Of a DNA stretch of 64,000 nucleotides, positions 8,049-16,421 are shown piece by piece. The stretch covers positions 1 to 64,000 of the forward strand of contig JANQPP010000072.1 in the NCBI GenBank assembly GCA_028289405.1. Direction: 5' to 3'. The stretch comes from Pirellulales bacterium (GTDB lineage: Bacteria > Planctomycetota > Planctomycetia > Pirellulales > JANQPP01). Every line of letters begins with the position of its first letter. Position 1 is the first letter of the stretch. Made by a program: the position numbers and the translations under genes. The notes beneath the pieces are model-generated. The model was given only the letters and a program-made list of their open reading frames with translations. It had not been told where the DNA came from and ran no database searches.

Positions 8049-10316
8049 TCAAGAACCTTGGGCTTGCAATTGATTGCGAGCCCGCCGCCCACGGCGATTC
8101 TCGCCCCCCACCACGGTACCAAGCACTTCGATCCCCACGGAATTCAGTTTTTCGTACGCTTCATAAACTCGGGGAATTTGGCTGTGCTGGCGAAGGACGG
8201 CCAGAATGGCGGCATCCACGAACTGCCCGATTAGCAGCGAATCGGCCAAGGAGAGCACGGGGCTCGAATCGACAATGACGAATTCATACTCCGACCGCAA
8301 GGCGTCGAATAGTTCGTGCGCGGCGTTGCTGGTCAGTGCCTGTACCGACTGCCAGTCGCCACGTCCGGCGGGGAGGAGCGCGAGCCCTTCCCCTTCGATG
8401 GCATGGCAAATGTCGGCCACTTCCGCTTCCCCTCGCAGGTAATCGGCCAAACCGGGCTCGGCATCGAGTCCGAACAGCAGATGCGCCGAGGGATTTCGCA
8501 AATCGCTATCCACGAGCAACGTCTTGCGGCCGCAACGGGCCAGGCTCGCCGCCAGTTGGCTGGCCACCGTCGACTTGCCCTCTTGCTCGACGGCGCTGGT
8601 GACCATGATGACCCGCATCGACTTGCCCCGGTCACTATGCATTAACATGGCGCGGACCGTGTCGATCGATTCGGCCAGCATCTGCCCCACGGGGTGGTTG
8701 GCATCCGCCGCCAGTTGTCGCCGCACGCGGGCATTCAACTCGGGAATCGCGCCCATGACCGGGAGGCCCAGCCCCTCGGACATCTCCGCACAGCAATCGA
8801 CGCGGCGGCGGGTGAATTCCGCGAAGGCAAAGCCGACCAATGCCAGACCGAAGCCGCTGACACCGCAGAAAGCGATCAACACGTAACGCGTGAAGTTGGG
8901 ATTTCCATCCGGAATCGTGGCTTGTTCCAGGCGTTGAATCCGATCCTCCATACCGAGTTCCACGTCCAAAATACCGATTTTGGTGGCCAATTGCGCCGCG
9001 AGCTGTTCCTGGGATACCAATTCCAATTGGAGTTGAGCCAAATCTTTGTCGAACTTGCGGACTTTACTTAACTCTTCGGCTTTTTCCTCGGAATTTTGGA
9101 CCGCTTGCGCTAGATCCTGCTCCAAGATATTCTGTTGCTCATCGAGCATTTTGAGCTGCATGTCCACGGAATCGACATACAGCATCTGGAACCGCTTCAT
9201 GAGCATGGGCTTGTTGGTTGACTTATACTGCTGAACTTTCTCATAAAGGGCTTGTAGCTGCCGTTTCATGCCCAGCATATGCCCCGTCTCCCGACGCGTG
9301 ACCTGGCTCTGCTCGGACATAAAGGCTTCGAGCTGAGAAATGTCCATCATCATCCGCGCGACCGTGCGGTCTTCCTGCATGATCTCTTCGAGATACATGT
9401 CCATCTTTTCGGGGTCTTCATAACTCTGTTTTTGGAAATTCAGAGCCGACACGTCGCTGCGGAGCTTCCGCAACTCGGCGGAGATGCGGTTTTTATTGGC
9501 CTCCAGCGAGGAGAGCTGCATCGTGATCAGCGCTTCCTTGGATTTGGCCGCGTCGTCAATGCTCGTGCCGATTTGCGCGGCAATTCTATTCATCTGTTCT
9601 TTGTTTATACCGATGTCTTGATTGAGGTTGTTGAGCCGGCTTTGAAGATTTTCTCGCTCGACCCGTTTCTTAATATTTTCTTGATCGACGACCTTGTCGA
9701 TATACGCATCCGTGACCGCATTGACGATCTTCACCATCTGATCCGGGTAGTCGTCCCGCATGCGGATGTACATGACTTCAGAATCCTGGTAGTAGTTGAC
9801 CAGCAAGTTTTCTTGCAGCCAGAGGATCTGATCCACTTCATCGCGGATCATGGGGAGTTGGGAAATCCCTGGTTTGGAGCGCGCGGTCCGGAGTACCAGC
9901 GGATTTTTGACCATCACCGGCTGGTTGAGACGGAATTTTTCCGCCGCTTTGGGATCGACCGGGCGGGGACGCTCCATGTTCGCGTCCGGCTCGCTCCACG
10001 CCACCTTGATCAGAGACTGCACTTCCCAGTTCTGCGGCACCATAAACCACGCCAAAACGAGGCAAGCCGCGCCCGTGAAACCGGCGAGAATCAGCCCCAG
10101 CAGCCAATTCTTCTTCAAGGCTTTCATCAAGCCCAGGGGGTCAGGCCGCGCGGACAAGATCTCCGGGCGCATGGGGGGCATGCTGGACCACGCCGGCACT
10201 GCCGGAGTGGCATAGCCGGCCCAAGGCACCATCGCGCCTTCGCCATTGGACGAGGTGCCGTTGGAGGGAGCGGAAGACGGTTCTGTCGGAGCGGGCATGG
10301 ATTGTGGTGGTAGCAC
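8049..10316 (-). CDS. Wzc-like polysaccharide chain-length/BY-kinase protein
   Basis: A 755-residue fusion of a Wzz-type chain-length domain and a bacterial tyrosine-kinase (CpsD/MinD-like) ATPase. The first transmembrane segment (WLLGLILAGFTGAACLVLAW) is near residues 70-90. A long periplasmic coiled coil follows. A second transmembrane segment (YVLIAFCGVSGFGLALVGF) is near residue 470. The kinase domain has Walker A SAVEQEGKST, Walker A' LLVDSDLR and Walker B FVIVDSSP. The C-terminus (GGENRRGRRARNQLQAQGS) lacks the tyrosine cluster usually autophosphorylated in Wzc-type kinases. The track start is GTG (10316), and an ATG at 10298 is a reasonable alternative. Its position between epsI and the exosortase suggests a role in exopolysaccharide export. 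Confidence 0.88.
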   Translation of the reverse strand: MLPPQSMPAPTEPSSAPSNGTSSNGEGAMVPWAGYATPAVPAWSSMPPMRPEILSARPDPLGLMKALKKNWLLGLILAGFTGAACLVLAWFMVPQNWEVQSLIKVAWSEPDANMERPRPVDPKAAEKFRLNQPVMVKNPLVLRTARSKPGISQLPMIRDEVDQILWLQENLLVNYYQDSEVMYIRMRDDYPDQMVKIVNAVTDAYIDKVVDQENIKKRVERENLQSRLNNLNQDIGINKEQMNRIAAQIGTSIDDAAKSKEALITMQLSSLEANKNRISAELRKLRSDVSALNFQKQSYEDPEKMDMYLEEIMQEDRTVARMMMDISQLEAFMSEQSQVTRRETGHMLGMKRQLQALYEKVQQYKSTNKPMLMKRFQMLYVDSVDMQLKMLDEQQNILEQDLAQAVQNSEEKAEELSKVRKFDKDLAQLQLELVSQEQLAAQLATKIGILDVELGMEDRIQRLEQATIPDGNPNFTRYVLIAFCGVSGFGLALVGFAFAEFTRRRVDCCAEMSEGLGLPVMGAIPELNARVRRQLAADANHPVGQMLAESIDTVRAMLMHSDRGKSMRVIMVTSAVEQEGKSTVASQLAASLARCGRKTLLVDSDLRNPSAHLLFGLDAEPGLADYLRGEAEVADICHAIEGEGLALLPAGRGDWQSVQALTSNAAHELFDALRSEYEFVIVDSSPVLSLADSLLIGQFVDAAILAVLRQHSQIPRVYEAYEKLNSVGIEVLGTVVGGENRRGRRARNQLQAQGS

Positions 10317-10774
10317 GGCGATGTCTTTCGCAAACGATGTTGGATCGTGGGCCGCGCCTCCCGGGAATCGGCGAGGCAGCGACGATTACTGCAAACGGGG
10401 TACCGCGGCTCCTGTGCGGGAAAAACCAGGGGGTTGGAGGGGCTGGCCTCCACATCTCACAGCGGTTGTGCCAGCTATTTCCACCTCGGTCCCTCAACGA
10501 ATGTTTCCAAAAAACCACACGATGTTGCTTGGACGCGATGAAGAGCGTTCGAGTTCCCGCCAACTTCAATTTCGAAGTCTTGGAAGCTCCGCCGGCTCGC
10601 GGAAGCACTGTAAATTTGCACGAGTGCATGTCGCACGGACGTAAAGCCCTTCCGGCATTGGAATTCAAATGTCTAATCAGCAAACATGCCGCTATGCAAC
10701 TACCGAACGCACTCTCGACCAGATTGAGGAGACAGATCGACCCAAAACATTCTTTATATCAAAAGCCGAGTTGC
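10317..10774. other. Intergenic gap, no gene supported
   Basis: These 458 bases separate the exosortase from the downstream Wzc-like gene. Several ORFs of 60-190 codons cross it on both strands, but none resembles a family, has a good ribosome-binding site, or shows protein-like composition. It must hold the 5' leader of the Wzc-like gene if that gene has its own promoter. No clear promoter or terminator hairpin was recognised. Confidence 0.5.
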
Positions 10775-11734
10775 TCAGCGAATTTTTGGTCCACGCGGCG
10801 GCTTGGGTTGTGGGCCACCGGAAGCGCCGGCAAACGCGAAGGGCATGCCGTCGACCGTCTCGGACTCCTCGATAAACAGGAGCGATAAGACATAAAGCTC
10901 CAGATAGAGCAGAGCGATGGCAATGGGCATCATGATCCAGCCAGCGAAGTCGTGGAACACGGCATCCGCCAACTCCGAGCCCACGAGCACGTGCAGAATT
11001 CCCGTGATGGTGATGCGCGTGATGTTGGAAATCAGCGCGATCGGCACGGCGCTCAAAATGATGATCGCTTGTTCCCACCAAGGCCGCTTCGTGACCAGCG
11101 TGGTGGCCACGGCCAAGGCCATGAAGATCGTCAACATTCGCAGTCCGCTGCACGCCTCCACGACATTCATGTCGATCTCGGAAATGGAGATGCGATTTCC
11201 TTCAGTGTAAACGTCGAACCCCAAGGTTTGCAGCGAATACGCGCTGGCCAACGTGGCCACTTTTTGCAGTGGTGCCAGCAGATTGCGTTGCAAGGGGCCG
11301 GGCAAGGGATACATGAAGATGAGGAAGCCGATCGCGGGCCCTGCCCAACGGAGCGTGGGCCATCCGGCCACGAGCAGTACTACCCCGGCGAGGCAAGGCA
11401 AGAATGTAAGACCATCGACCGGTGCAAAGTTGTAATACGCGGCGGGAAGCCGGATCGACAATCCCAGCGCTATCAAGGCCAAGCCGACCCAGCGGGCACT
11501 GGCGGAAATCTGATCCTGCCCAGGCAATTCCTCCCGCCGCATCCATAATAGGGCCAGCGTGAACATGGGGACGAGATAGCCGTGGGAGTATTCAGGGCTG
11601 TCCCAAAATTGGGCCACGGCCCACAACGAATTAAAATATCCCCACAGGAGCGTCAGCGTGACGACCCCCAATAGGACGGCCGTTTCCGTCTGCTTCTGAT
11701 CCAGCGACGGCATTTGAAATTTTTCCGACTTCAT
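10775..11734 (-). CDS. Exosortase (XrtU-type), PEP-CTERM sorting transpeptidase
   Basis: A 319-residue polytopic membrane protein with about eight hydrophobic segments and the three catalytic signatures of exosortases. These are Cys in VVEACSGLRML (near residue 181), Arg in SNITRITITG (near residue 225) and His in HDFAGW (near residue 250). It would cleave proteins with a Pro-Glu-Pro C-terminal signal and transfer them to a surface acceptor. Three candidate substrates lie in this window (33233-34711, 43862-44548, 45874-46809). The XrtU label rests on planctomycete context and EpsI linkage, not on a profile search. ATG at 11734 is preceded by AAGGTAGG. The tail (ASGGPQPKPPRGPKIR) is hydrophilic. 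Confidence 0.9.
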   Translation of the reverse strand: MKSEKFQMPSLDQKQTETAVLLGVVTLTLLWGYFNSLWAVAQFWDSPEYSHGYLVPMFTLALLWMRREELPGQDQISASARWVGLALIALGLSIRLPAAYYNFAPVDGLTFLPCLAGVVLLVAGWPTLRWAGPAIGFLIFMYPLPGPLQRNLLAPLQKVATLASAYSLQTLGFDVYTEGNRISISEIDMNVVEACSGLRMLTIFMALAVATTLVTKRPWWEQAIIILSAVPIALISNITRITITGILHVLVGSELADAVFHDFAGWIMMPIAIALLYLELYVLSLLFIEESETVDGMPFAFAGASGGPQPKPPRGPKIR

Positions 11735-12326
11735 GGGGCCTACCTTCGAATATCCAGATCTATGGGTGTGAATCGTCGTCGCGAATTGAGGGAAGGCCTC
11801 ACCAGCTTTGAGTGAGTGAACGTCCCGGTCAGATTTCCTGCACGTACCGTGGTTTTTATGCGATTGCTAATCAGGGCAAATTGCTTCGCCGCGACATCGC
11901 GGGAGCGGCCAAGGAGACTCTACAAATTGCCGCCCTCGTCCGAGAGCCATGATCGAAGCTAGAACGCCTCAACAGGAATGGCGACAGGCCACGCGAGCCT
12001 TTTGCTGCGGTCATATCTTTCGCCAAGCCGCCCGCTTTTCATTTCACGGTAAACGGGTTGCAAAAAATTGTCAATTATCCGGCAAGGAAGAACGTCCGAA
12101 GAGCCAAAAACTCGGACACACCCGCCCGGCGCAACCGCTGCAATCCTGAATGGCCCTAGCGCAATCTGAGAAGAGGAGAGGTAGGCTTCCACCAAGTTTT
12201 CCAGCACAAAGTTGGCCGGCTTTATTGGGGGAACGTTTGAAAGCGCGGTGCACCTCAGGCTTCCCAGCGCATTACGCAGGCGAAGTGCATAGTCACGGGC
12301 TGCATAATCTCTTTGCTGATCGGCGC
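11735..12326. other. Intergenic region between exosortase and a hypothetical gene
   Basis: These 592 bases hold the probable promoter region of the exosortase transcript. ORFs of 60-82 codons exist here (for example 11959..12207 on the minus strand), but none shows a recognisable domain or convincing start. No tRNA-like fold, tandem repeat or strong terminator was seen. Confidence 0.5.
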
Positions 12327-12776
12327 TTATTTCACCCAGCCATGCTCATGGAGCCAGCGGAGAATTCGTGGCCATGTATTGGGGCCGGGATGGCCTAGGA
12401 AATATGCGGAGAGCAACGCAGCAGCAAATAATAGGCAAAACAAAGCCGTTACGAAAGTGATGAGCCAACGCCAGCGCTGACGGCGTTGCCTCAATTGGAC
12501 CATGCGGTCGAGTGGTCTTTGCAACGCTAGGTGCTTGCGCTTGACATCTTCTAGGCGATATTCTTCGCCGTTCTCTTGGATGCTTGTGGCCGCGAAATAG
12601 CCGCTTTCCCGCAATGTCAGCAGTTCCTGGCAGGTTTCGCAAAATAGGCGATCTGCCCGGTACGGCGAAGAGATCAACACCGCACGAGGGCATTCGTCTC
12701 GGTGACAAATGATGGGGGTCTCGTGGCAGACCTGCTCGTTTCTTCGCTCGGATTCGTGCAAATTGCTCGTCCCCAT
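12327..12776 (-). CDS. Hypothetical protein with Cys-rich N-terminus and one membrane segment
   Basis: No family is recognised. From the ATG at 12776 it is 149 residues. The track start at 12860 is a TTG adding 28 residues without signal-like character. The N-terminal half has paired Cys/His residues (CHETPIICHRDEC and then CETCQ) that could form a zinc ribbon. A basic stretch (RQRRQRWRW) leads into one strong transmembrane segment (LITFVTALFCLLFAAALLSAYFL, about residues 104-126) and a short C-terminal tail (WPRILRWLHEHGWVK). The layout suggests a cytoplasmic metal-binding domain tethered to the membrane. A ribosome-binding site close to the chosen ATG is not obvious, so the start is uncertain. 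Confidence 0.55.
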   Translation of the reverse strand: MGTSNLHESERRNEQVCHETPIICHRDECPRAVLISSPYRADRLFCETCQELLTLRESGYFAATSIQENGEEYRLEDVKRKHLALQRPLDRMVQLRQRRQRWRWLITFVTALFCLLFAAALLSAYFLGHPGPNTWPRILRWLHEHGWVK

Positions 12777-12925
12777 GCTGAATTCGCCAGAATCCTCTTG
12801 GAATTGCCATGCCACAAACTTCGCACACTCTATTTTATTTTCCGTATAGATCCTATTCAAACGACATGGCGCATGTTGTTCATTTTATGTGACCACTAGA
12901 TGCTTTTACGGAGTCCTGGTGGATT

Positions 12926-13234
12926 TCATGAAACGTGATGAAGAAGCTCATCGATGGATCGCTGATCGAGAAAAACCAGCAAAAACGCAACAAATCGACC
13001 TCTGGAGAGGCTCTCCGCTTGCTTCTCGGTGAGCAAATGCGATGCTTTTTCTAAGCGGATGTGCAATGCGGTAAGATGTTGCGCCTTTCGCCGTTTAAAC
13101 TCCCGTTTCTGCGGGCTCGAAACAGCGATATACCATTTCCCAACGCATTCAATCGTCACATGTACGTTGGCGCCCGTTATTCGCACGGCGCGGTCTACAG
13201 GGATCGCGGCGCCTTTTTCGCGTGATGAGGCCAC
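12926..13234 (-). CDS. Hypothetical protein, possible small regulator
   Basis: A 102-residue ORF starting with GTG at 13234, preceded on the minus strand by AGGAG about nine bases upstream. That spacing is the main reason to believe it is real. The N-terminal half (PVDRAVRITGANVHVTIECVGKWYIAV) looks like beta strands. The C-terminal half is helical and charged (KRRKAQHLTALHIRLEKASHLL...). No cysteines or membrane segments suggest a specific role. It is divergent from the glycosyltransferase gene, whose GTG start lies only 36 bases away, so the two promoters would overlap. Function unknown. Confidence 0.5.
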   Translation of the reverse strand: MASSREKGAAIPVDRAVRITGANVHVTIECVGKWYIAVSSPQKREFKRRKAQHLTALHIRLEKASHLLTEKQAESLSRGRFVAFLLVFLDQRSIDELLHHVS

Positions 13235-13270
13235 GACTGAAATCTCCTGTATGTAATATCGAGTGACTGC

Positions 13271-14818
13271 GTGCCTGCGAATTCTCCCATTGGGACCGAC
13301 GACGAGGCATCGACGGGAGATCTCCCGAGCGACGGGGGGAGACTACTTCACCTACGCGACAATTCCGCAGAGAACGCGGTCGGTTTTCTACCACTGGCCG
13401 GATTGCGGGCCGAGATCGTCTCTCTGTTGGGATATGGGTTTCAAGCCTTCGGTATTCTGTTTTGCCTGCAATGGCTGGCGGCGATCGGATACTTCCCTTT
13501 CATGAAGGACCGGCTTCTGGGGCTGGTGCCGGCCTGTCTCGGGTCGGGATGTGGTGCGTGGCTCGCTTGGAAGGGTGTTCCAGGATGGCTTTGGAAAGGG
13601 GTCGTCGAATCTTCTCGAAACAAGTTCTTGACATTGCTCTTTGCGATGGCGGGAATCGCCCGCGTGGCCGCCGTTCTCCATTTCCCATGGGAACCACTCG
13701 TTGATGACGCGCAACTCCACCGTTATGCCGTGAACATGTTGACCGGAGGGGCCTACGGTTCGGAGCTCTATCGGGCCTTCTTTCCGCCTGGCATGTCATT
13801 TCTGTTGACGGCATGGTACTGGCTCACCACGCCGCATCCTTTGGCGGGGAAGATGCTGAATGTGATGGCCGGATTGGCCATGACCTACCTGACTTGGAGG
13901 GTCGGGCGAAGCATGGTCCGTGAAGCCACGGCTCGCTGGGCAGCAGTCTACGTGGCCCTTTCTCCGACGCTGGTTTTTTACACGGCAACCTTGGGCTACG
14001 AGATTGTGTTAGGCGCCCTCCTGCTGGCGATGCTGGCTCTCGTCTTACGGCCCGTTGCCTCGAAGGCGATACAGCTTTTGCAAACGCTGGCGTTGGGCCT
14101 CATGATCGGTGGCGGAATCCTGATCAAACCGATCTGCCTGTTGCTACCGGCTATCTGGGGCGGATGGCAACTGGCCGTGGACCGCCGGTGGCCCGGGGTG
14201 GTAGTCCGTTGGGCCGCCGTGGTCTGCATCGCGGGCCTCGTGGTCGCGCCATGGACGTATCGCAATTATCGCGTATTCGGCGAATGGGTGCTCGTCTCGA
14301 CCAACGGCGGCGTAACGCTTTACACGGCCAATAACCCCGAGTCTCAGGGAATTGCCATGGCCATCCGTCCGGCACGGGGCGAGGTGGACGAGGTGACCCG
14401 CGACCGCATCTGCAAGCAGAAAGCGATCGATTGGATCGTCCAAAATCCACTGGACTGGGCCTGGCTGTCGCTGAGGAAAATGACCTACCTCTGGGGAACT
14501 TCTTCCTCGATCATGTCCGTGATTTCGGTGGACCGGCTGTCGCCGAGGATCGAAGCAATCTGCATGGGTTGGATCAACGTCTTCTGGGCCGCGCTTTGGC
14601 CGTTGTTCGCCGTGGCGACCTTCAAAACCGATATTTGGCGGCGTTGGCAAGCTTGGCCCGCCCTGTTGCTGGTCGCCTACGTGTGGGGCATTCACCTCTT
14701 CTATGAGTCGATGAGTCGGCATCATGTCCCCTTGATCCCCATCCTTGCCCTGGTGGCCGCGGCTGGTTTGCGCGGCGCGCGAACCGAACCAGCTTCATCC
14801 CTTACGTCCGCTGACTAG
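13271..14818 (+). CDS. GT-C membrane glycosyltransferase (PMT/ArnT-like, GT39/83)
   Basis: A polytopic membrane protein of up to 515 residues with about ten hydrophobic segments. The first periplasmic loop carries the acidic motif EPLVDDAQLHRYAVNML, matching the catalytic Asp of GT-C enzymes that use polyprenyl-phosphate sugars. PPGMSFLLTAWYWL and WTYRNYRVFGEWVLVSTNGG also look typical of the family. It would transfer a sugar from a lipid carrier to lipid or protein outside the membrane. The acceptor is not inferable. The track start (GTG, 13271) has no clear ribosome-binding site and adds a hydrophilic leader, so the true start may be further in. It precedes the two MORN-like genes. Confidence 0.8.
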   Translation: MPANSPIGTDDEASTGDLPSDGGRLLHLRDNSAENAVGFLPLAGLRAEIVSLLGYGFQAFGILFCLQWLAAIGYFPFMKDRLLGLVPACLGSGCGAWLAWKGVPGWLWKGVVESSRNKFLTLLFAMAGIARVAAVLHFPWEPLVDDAQLHRYAVNMLTGGAYGSELYRAFFPPGMSFLLTAWYWLTTPHPLAGKMLNVMAGLAMTYLTWRVGRSMVREATARWAAVYVALSPTLVFYTATLGYEIVLGALLLAMLALVLRPVASKAIQLLQTLALGLMIGGGILIKPICLLLPAIWGGWQLAVDRRWPGVVVRWAAVVCIAGLVVAPWTYRNYRVFGEWVLVSTNGGVTLYTANNPESQGIAMAIRPARGEVDEVTRDRICKQKAIDWIVQNPLDWAWLSLRKMTYLWGTSSSIMSVISVDRLSPRIEAICMGWINVFWAALWPLFAVATFKTDIWRRWQAWPALLLVAYVWGIHLFYESMSRHHVPLIPILALVAAAGLRGARTEPASSLTSAD

Positions 14819-15053
14819 CCCCCCCCAATTTGGCGAATTGGCGAACTGTTGCCCTCGATGCGCAAGGTCCTCAATCCCGCGCATAATCCGGCAAATCGAA
14901 AAATCGTGCAATGTCGTCAGATTTCGTGTGTCGAGATTGCCGTTTGTGCCGATGCAATGGATCGTAGGGAATCATTTCCGCACATACGAAGACCAAGGTC
15001 GGTCCACCGTCGGCCAATTCGAGACACCTCTTGCGATCCATGGAGCTGGGCCC

Positions 15054-16331
15054 ATGCCTCGACGATTCCATTCCTGCTGGATAACTTTGCTCGCGGCGCT
15101 GATACCTTTCGCGGCACATGTGGTCCCTTTCGCGGGAGCACAAACCTCCCAGGACGAATTCGCGGTACAGATCGTACCGCAACAAGGAAGCCCAGCTGAA
15201 CCTGGGCTCCTTGAAAACTTGGGAGCGGGCACGGAAGTACTGTCCGATGACGTGGTGGGCGAATCGGAAACGGTCCGTGAGCGGTATCCCGATACCAAGA
15301 TCAAAATCGAGCGCCAAGTCGCGCTCGACAAAGACCGGAATTACGTCAACCACGGCTCTTGGACGCACTACGACCCGGAAGGGAATGTCCTTGCCCAAGG
15401 CGAATTTCGTCACGGACGGCGTCACGGCCCCTGGATCAAATGGTATGCACCGGGAACAGCCACTCTCTTCGAGGATCCGCTGTATCAAGGATTCGAACAG
15501 CCGTTCCGATCGGAAGTGAATCTGCGAGACGGCAAGCTGGACGGGACCTGGACGATTTTCGATGCCCAAGACCGGATGGCCAGCCAGTGGGAATTCGAGA
15601 ACGGAGTCCGTCACGGCAAATCGATTTGGTGGTTCCCCAATGGAACGATCGCCCGTGAGGTCCTGTTCCAGGACGGGCAATTGGACGGCGAGCTTGTCGA
15701 TTACAACCCGGAGCAGGAAGTCGTCAACCGGATCTCCTTTGCCGCCGGCCTCGAATTGGTAAAGGAGATCAAGTGGCATAACGATGTCCAAAAGAAGTTC
15801 GAGGGCTGGGGGCTACGGTCGCGCGAAATCGTCAATCCCAGCTACGATTGGTGGAATGGCGTCGTCAAGATGCCTGTCGCCAAGTCGTCCACGCCTCTCC
15901 GCCGGCACGGAAAATGGATCTTCTGGCATACCACAGGTGAGGAATTGGCGGACGGTGAATACTTCCTCGGAAATAAGATCGGCAAATGGAAGTGGTCCTT
16001 TTCGAATGGCCAAACTCAAGCCCGAGGCGAATTCATCGAAGGCCTGCCGCATGGCCGCTGGTCTTGGTGGTACGAAAACGGCCACCGGCAATGTGCGGGC
16101 CGCTATGAACGGGGCGAAGAGGTTGGTGTGTGGTCGAGTTGGCGCGATGACGGCAAACTCGTGCAAATCCTCGATTACTCCACCCCGGCTGCTTCCGCCG
16201 AGGAGCCCGACGCGGAGATGGTGCAGGCCGAGCCGGCGACGCCTCCCGAGCCCGTGGAGGAAGTTCCCATGCCTGACCTGCAATCGCTACGCGTGAATCT
16301 GTCTCAACGCGACCATGGCTCGGCCCATTAA
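15054..16331 (+). CDS. Secreted MORN-like (YwqK-type) repeat protein, copy 1
   Basis: The track ORF begins inside the upstream gene. The ATG at 15054 (MPRRFHSCWITLLAALIPF) is preferred because GGAG lies eight to nine bases upstream and a signal peptide follows (cleavage near AGAQT). The mature protein is a string of about 23-residue repeats of the form HGSWTHYDPEGNVLAQGEF, with recurring G-x-W and Y/F-x-x-G positions, as in MORN variants annotated as the YwqK antitoxin family. About ten repeats are visible. The final 50 residues are acidic and proline-rich. These repeats probably bind proteins or glycans. No enzymatic residues stand out. It is 425 residues and followed 90 bases later by a paralogue. 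Confidence 0.78.
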   Translation: MPRRFHSCWITLLAALIPFAAHVVPFAGAQTSQDEFAVQIVPQQGSPAEPGLLENLGAGTEVLSDDVVGESETVRERYPDTKIKIERQVALDKDRNYVNHGSWTHYDPEGNVLAQGEFRHGRRHGPWIKWYAPGTATLFEDPLYQGFEQPFRSEVNLRDGKLDGTWTIFDAQDRMASQWEFENGVRHGKSIWWFPNGTIAREVLFQDGQLDGELVDYNPEQEVVNRISFAAGLELVKEIKWHNDVQKKFEGWGLRSREIVNPSYDWWNGVVKMPVAKSSTPLRRHGKWIFWHTTGEELADGEYFLGNKIGKWKWSFSNGQTQARGEFIEGLPHGRWSWWYENGHRQCAGRYERGEEVGVWSSWRDDGKLVQILDYSTPAASAEEPDAEMVQAEPATPPEPVEEVPMPDLQSLRVNLSQRDHGSAH

Positions 16332-16421
16332 TGCGTGTCGCACGAACTTGTAGCGTACACGACGTTCCGGGCTGAGATATGTAGGTGGGATTTTAGGCGA
16401 CAAGATCGGAACCCAGCGGTC

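Noticed and set aside
9279-10313. 344-codon plus-strand ORF
   Set aside because: Antisense shadow of the Wzc-like gene. Its His/Arg/Asp-rich composition arises from the opposite-strand codons, and it has no family features.
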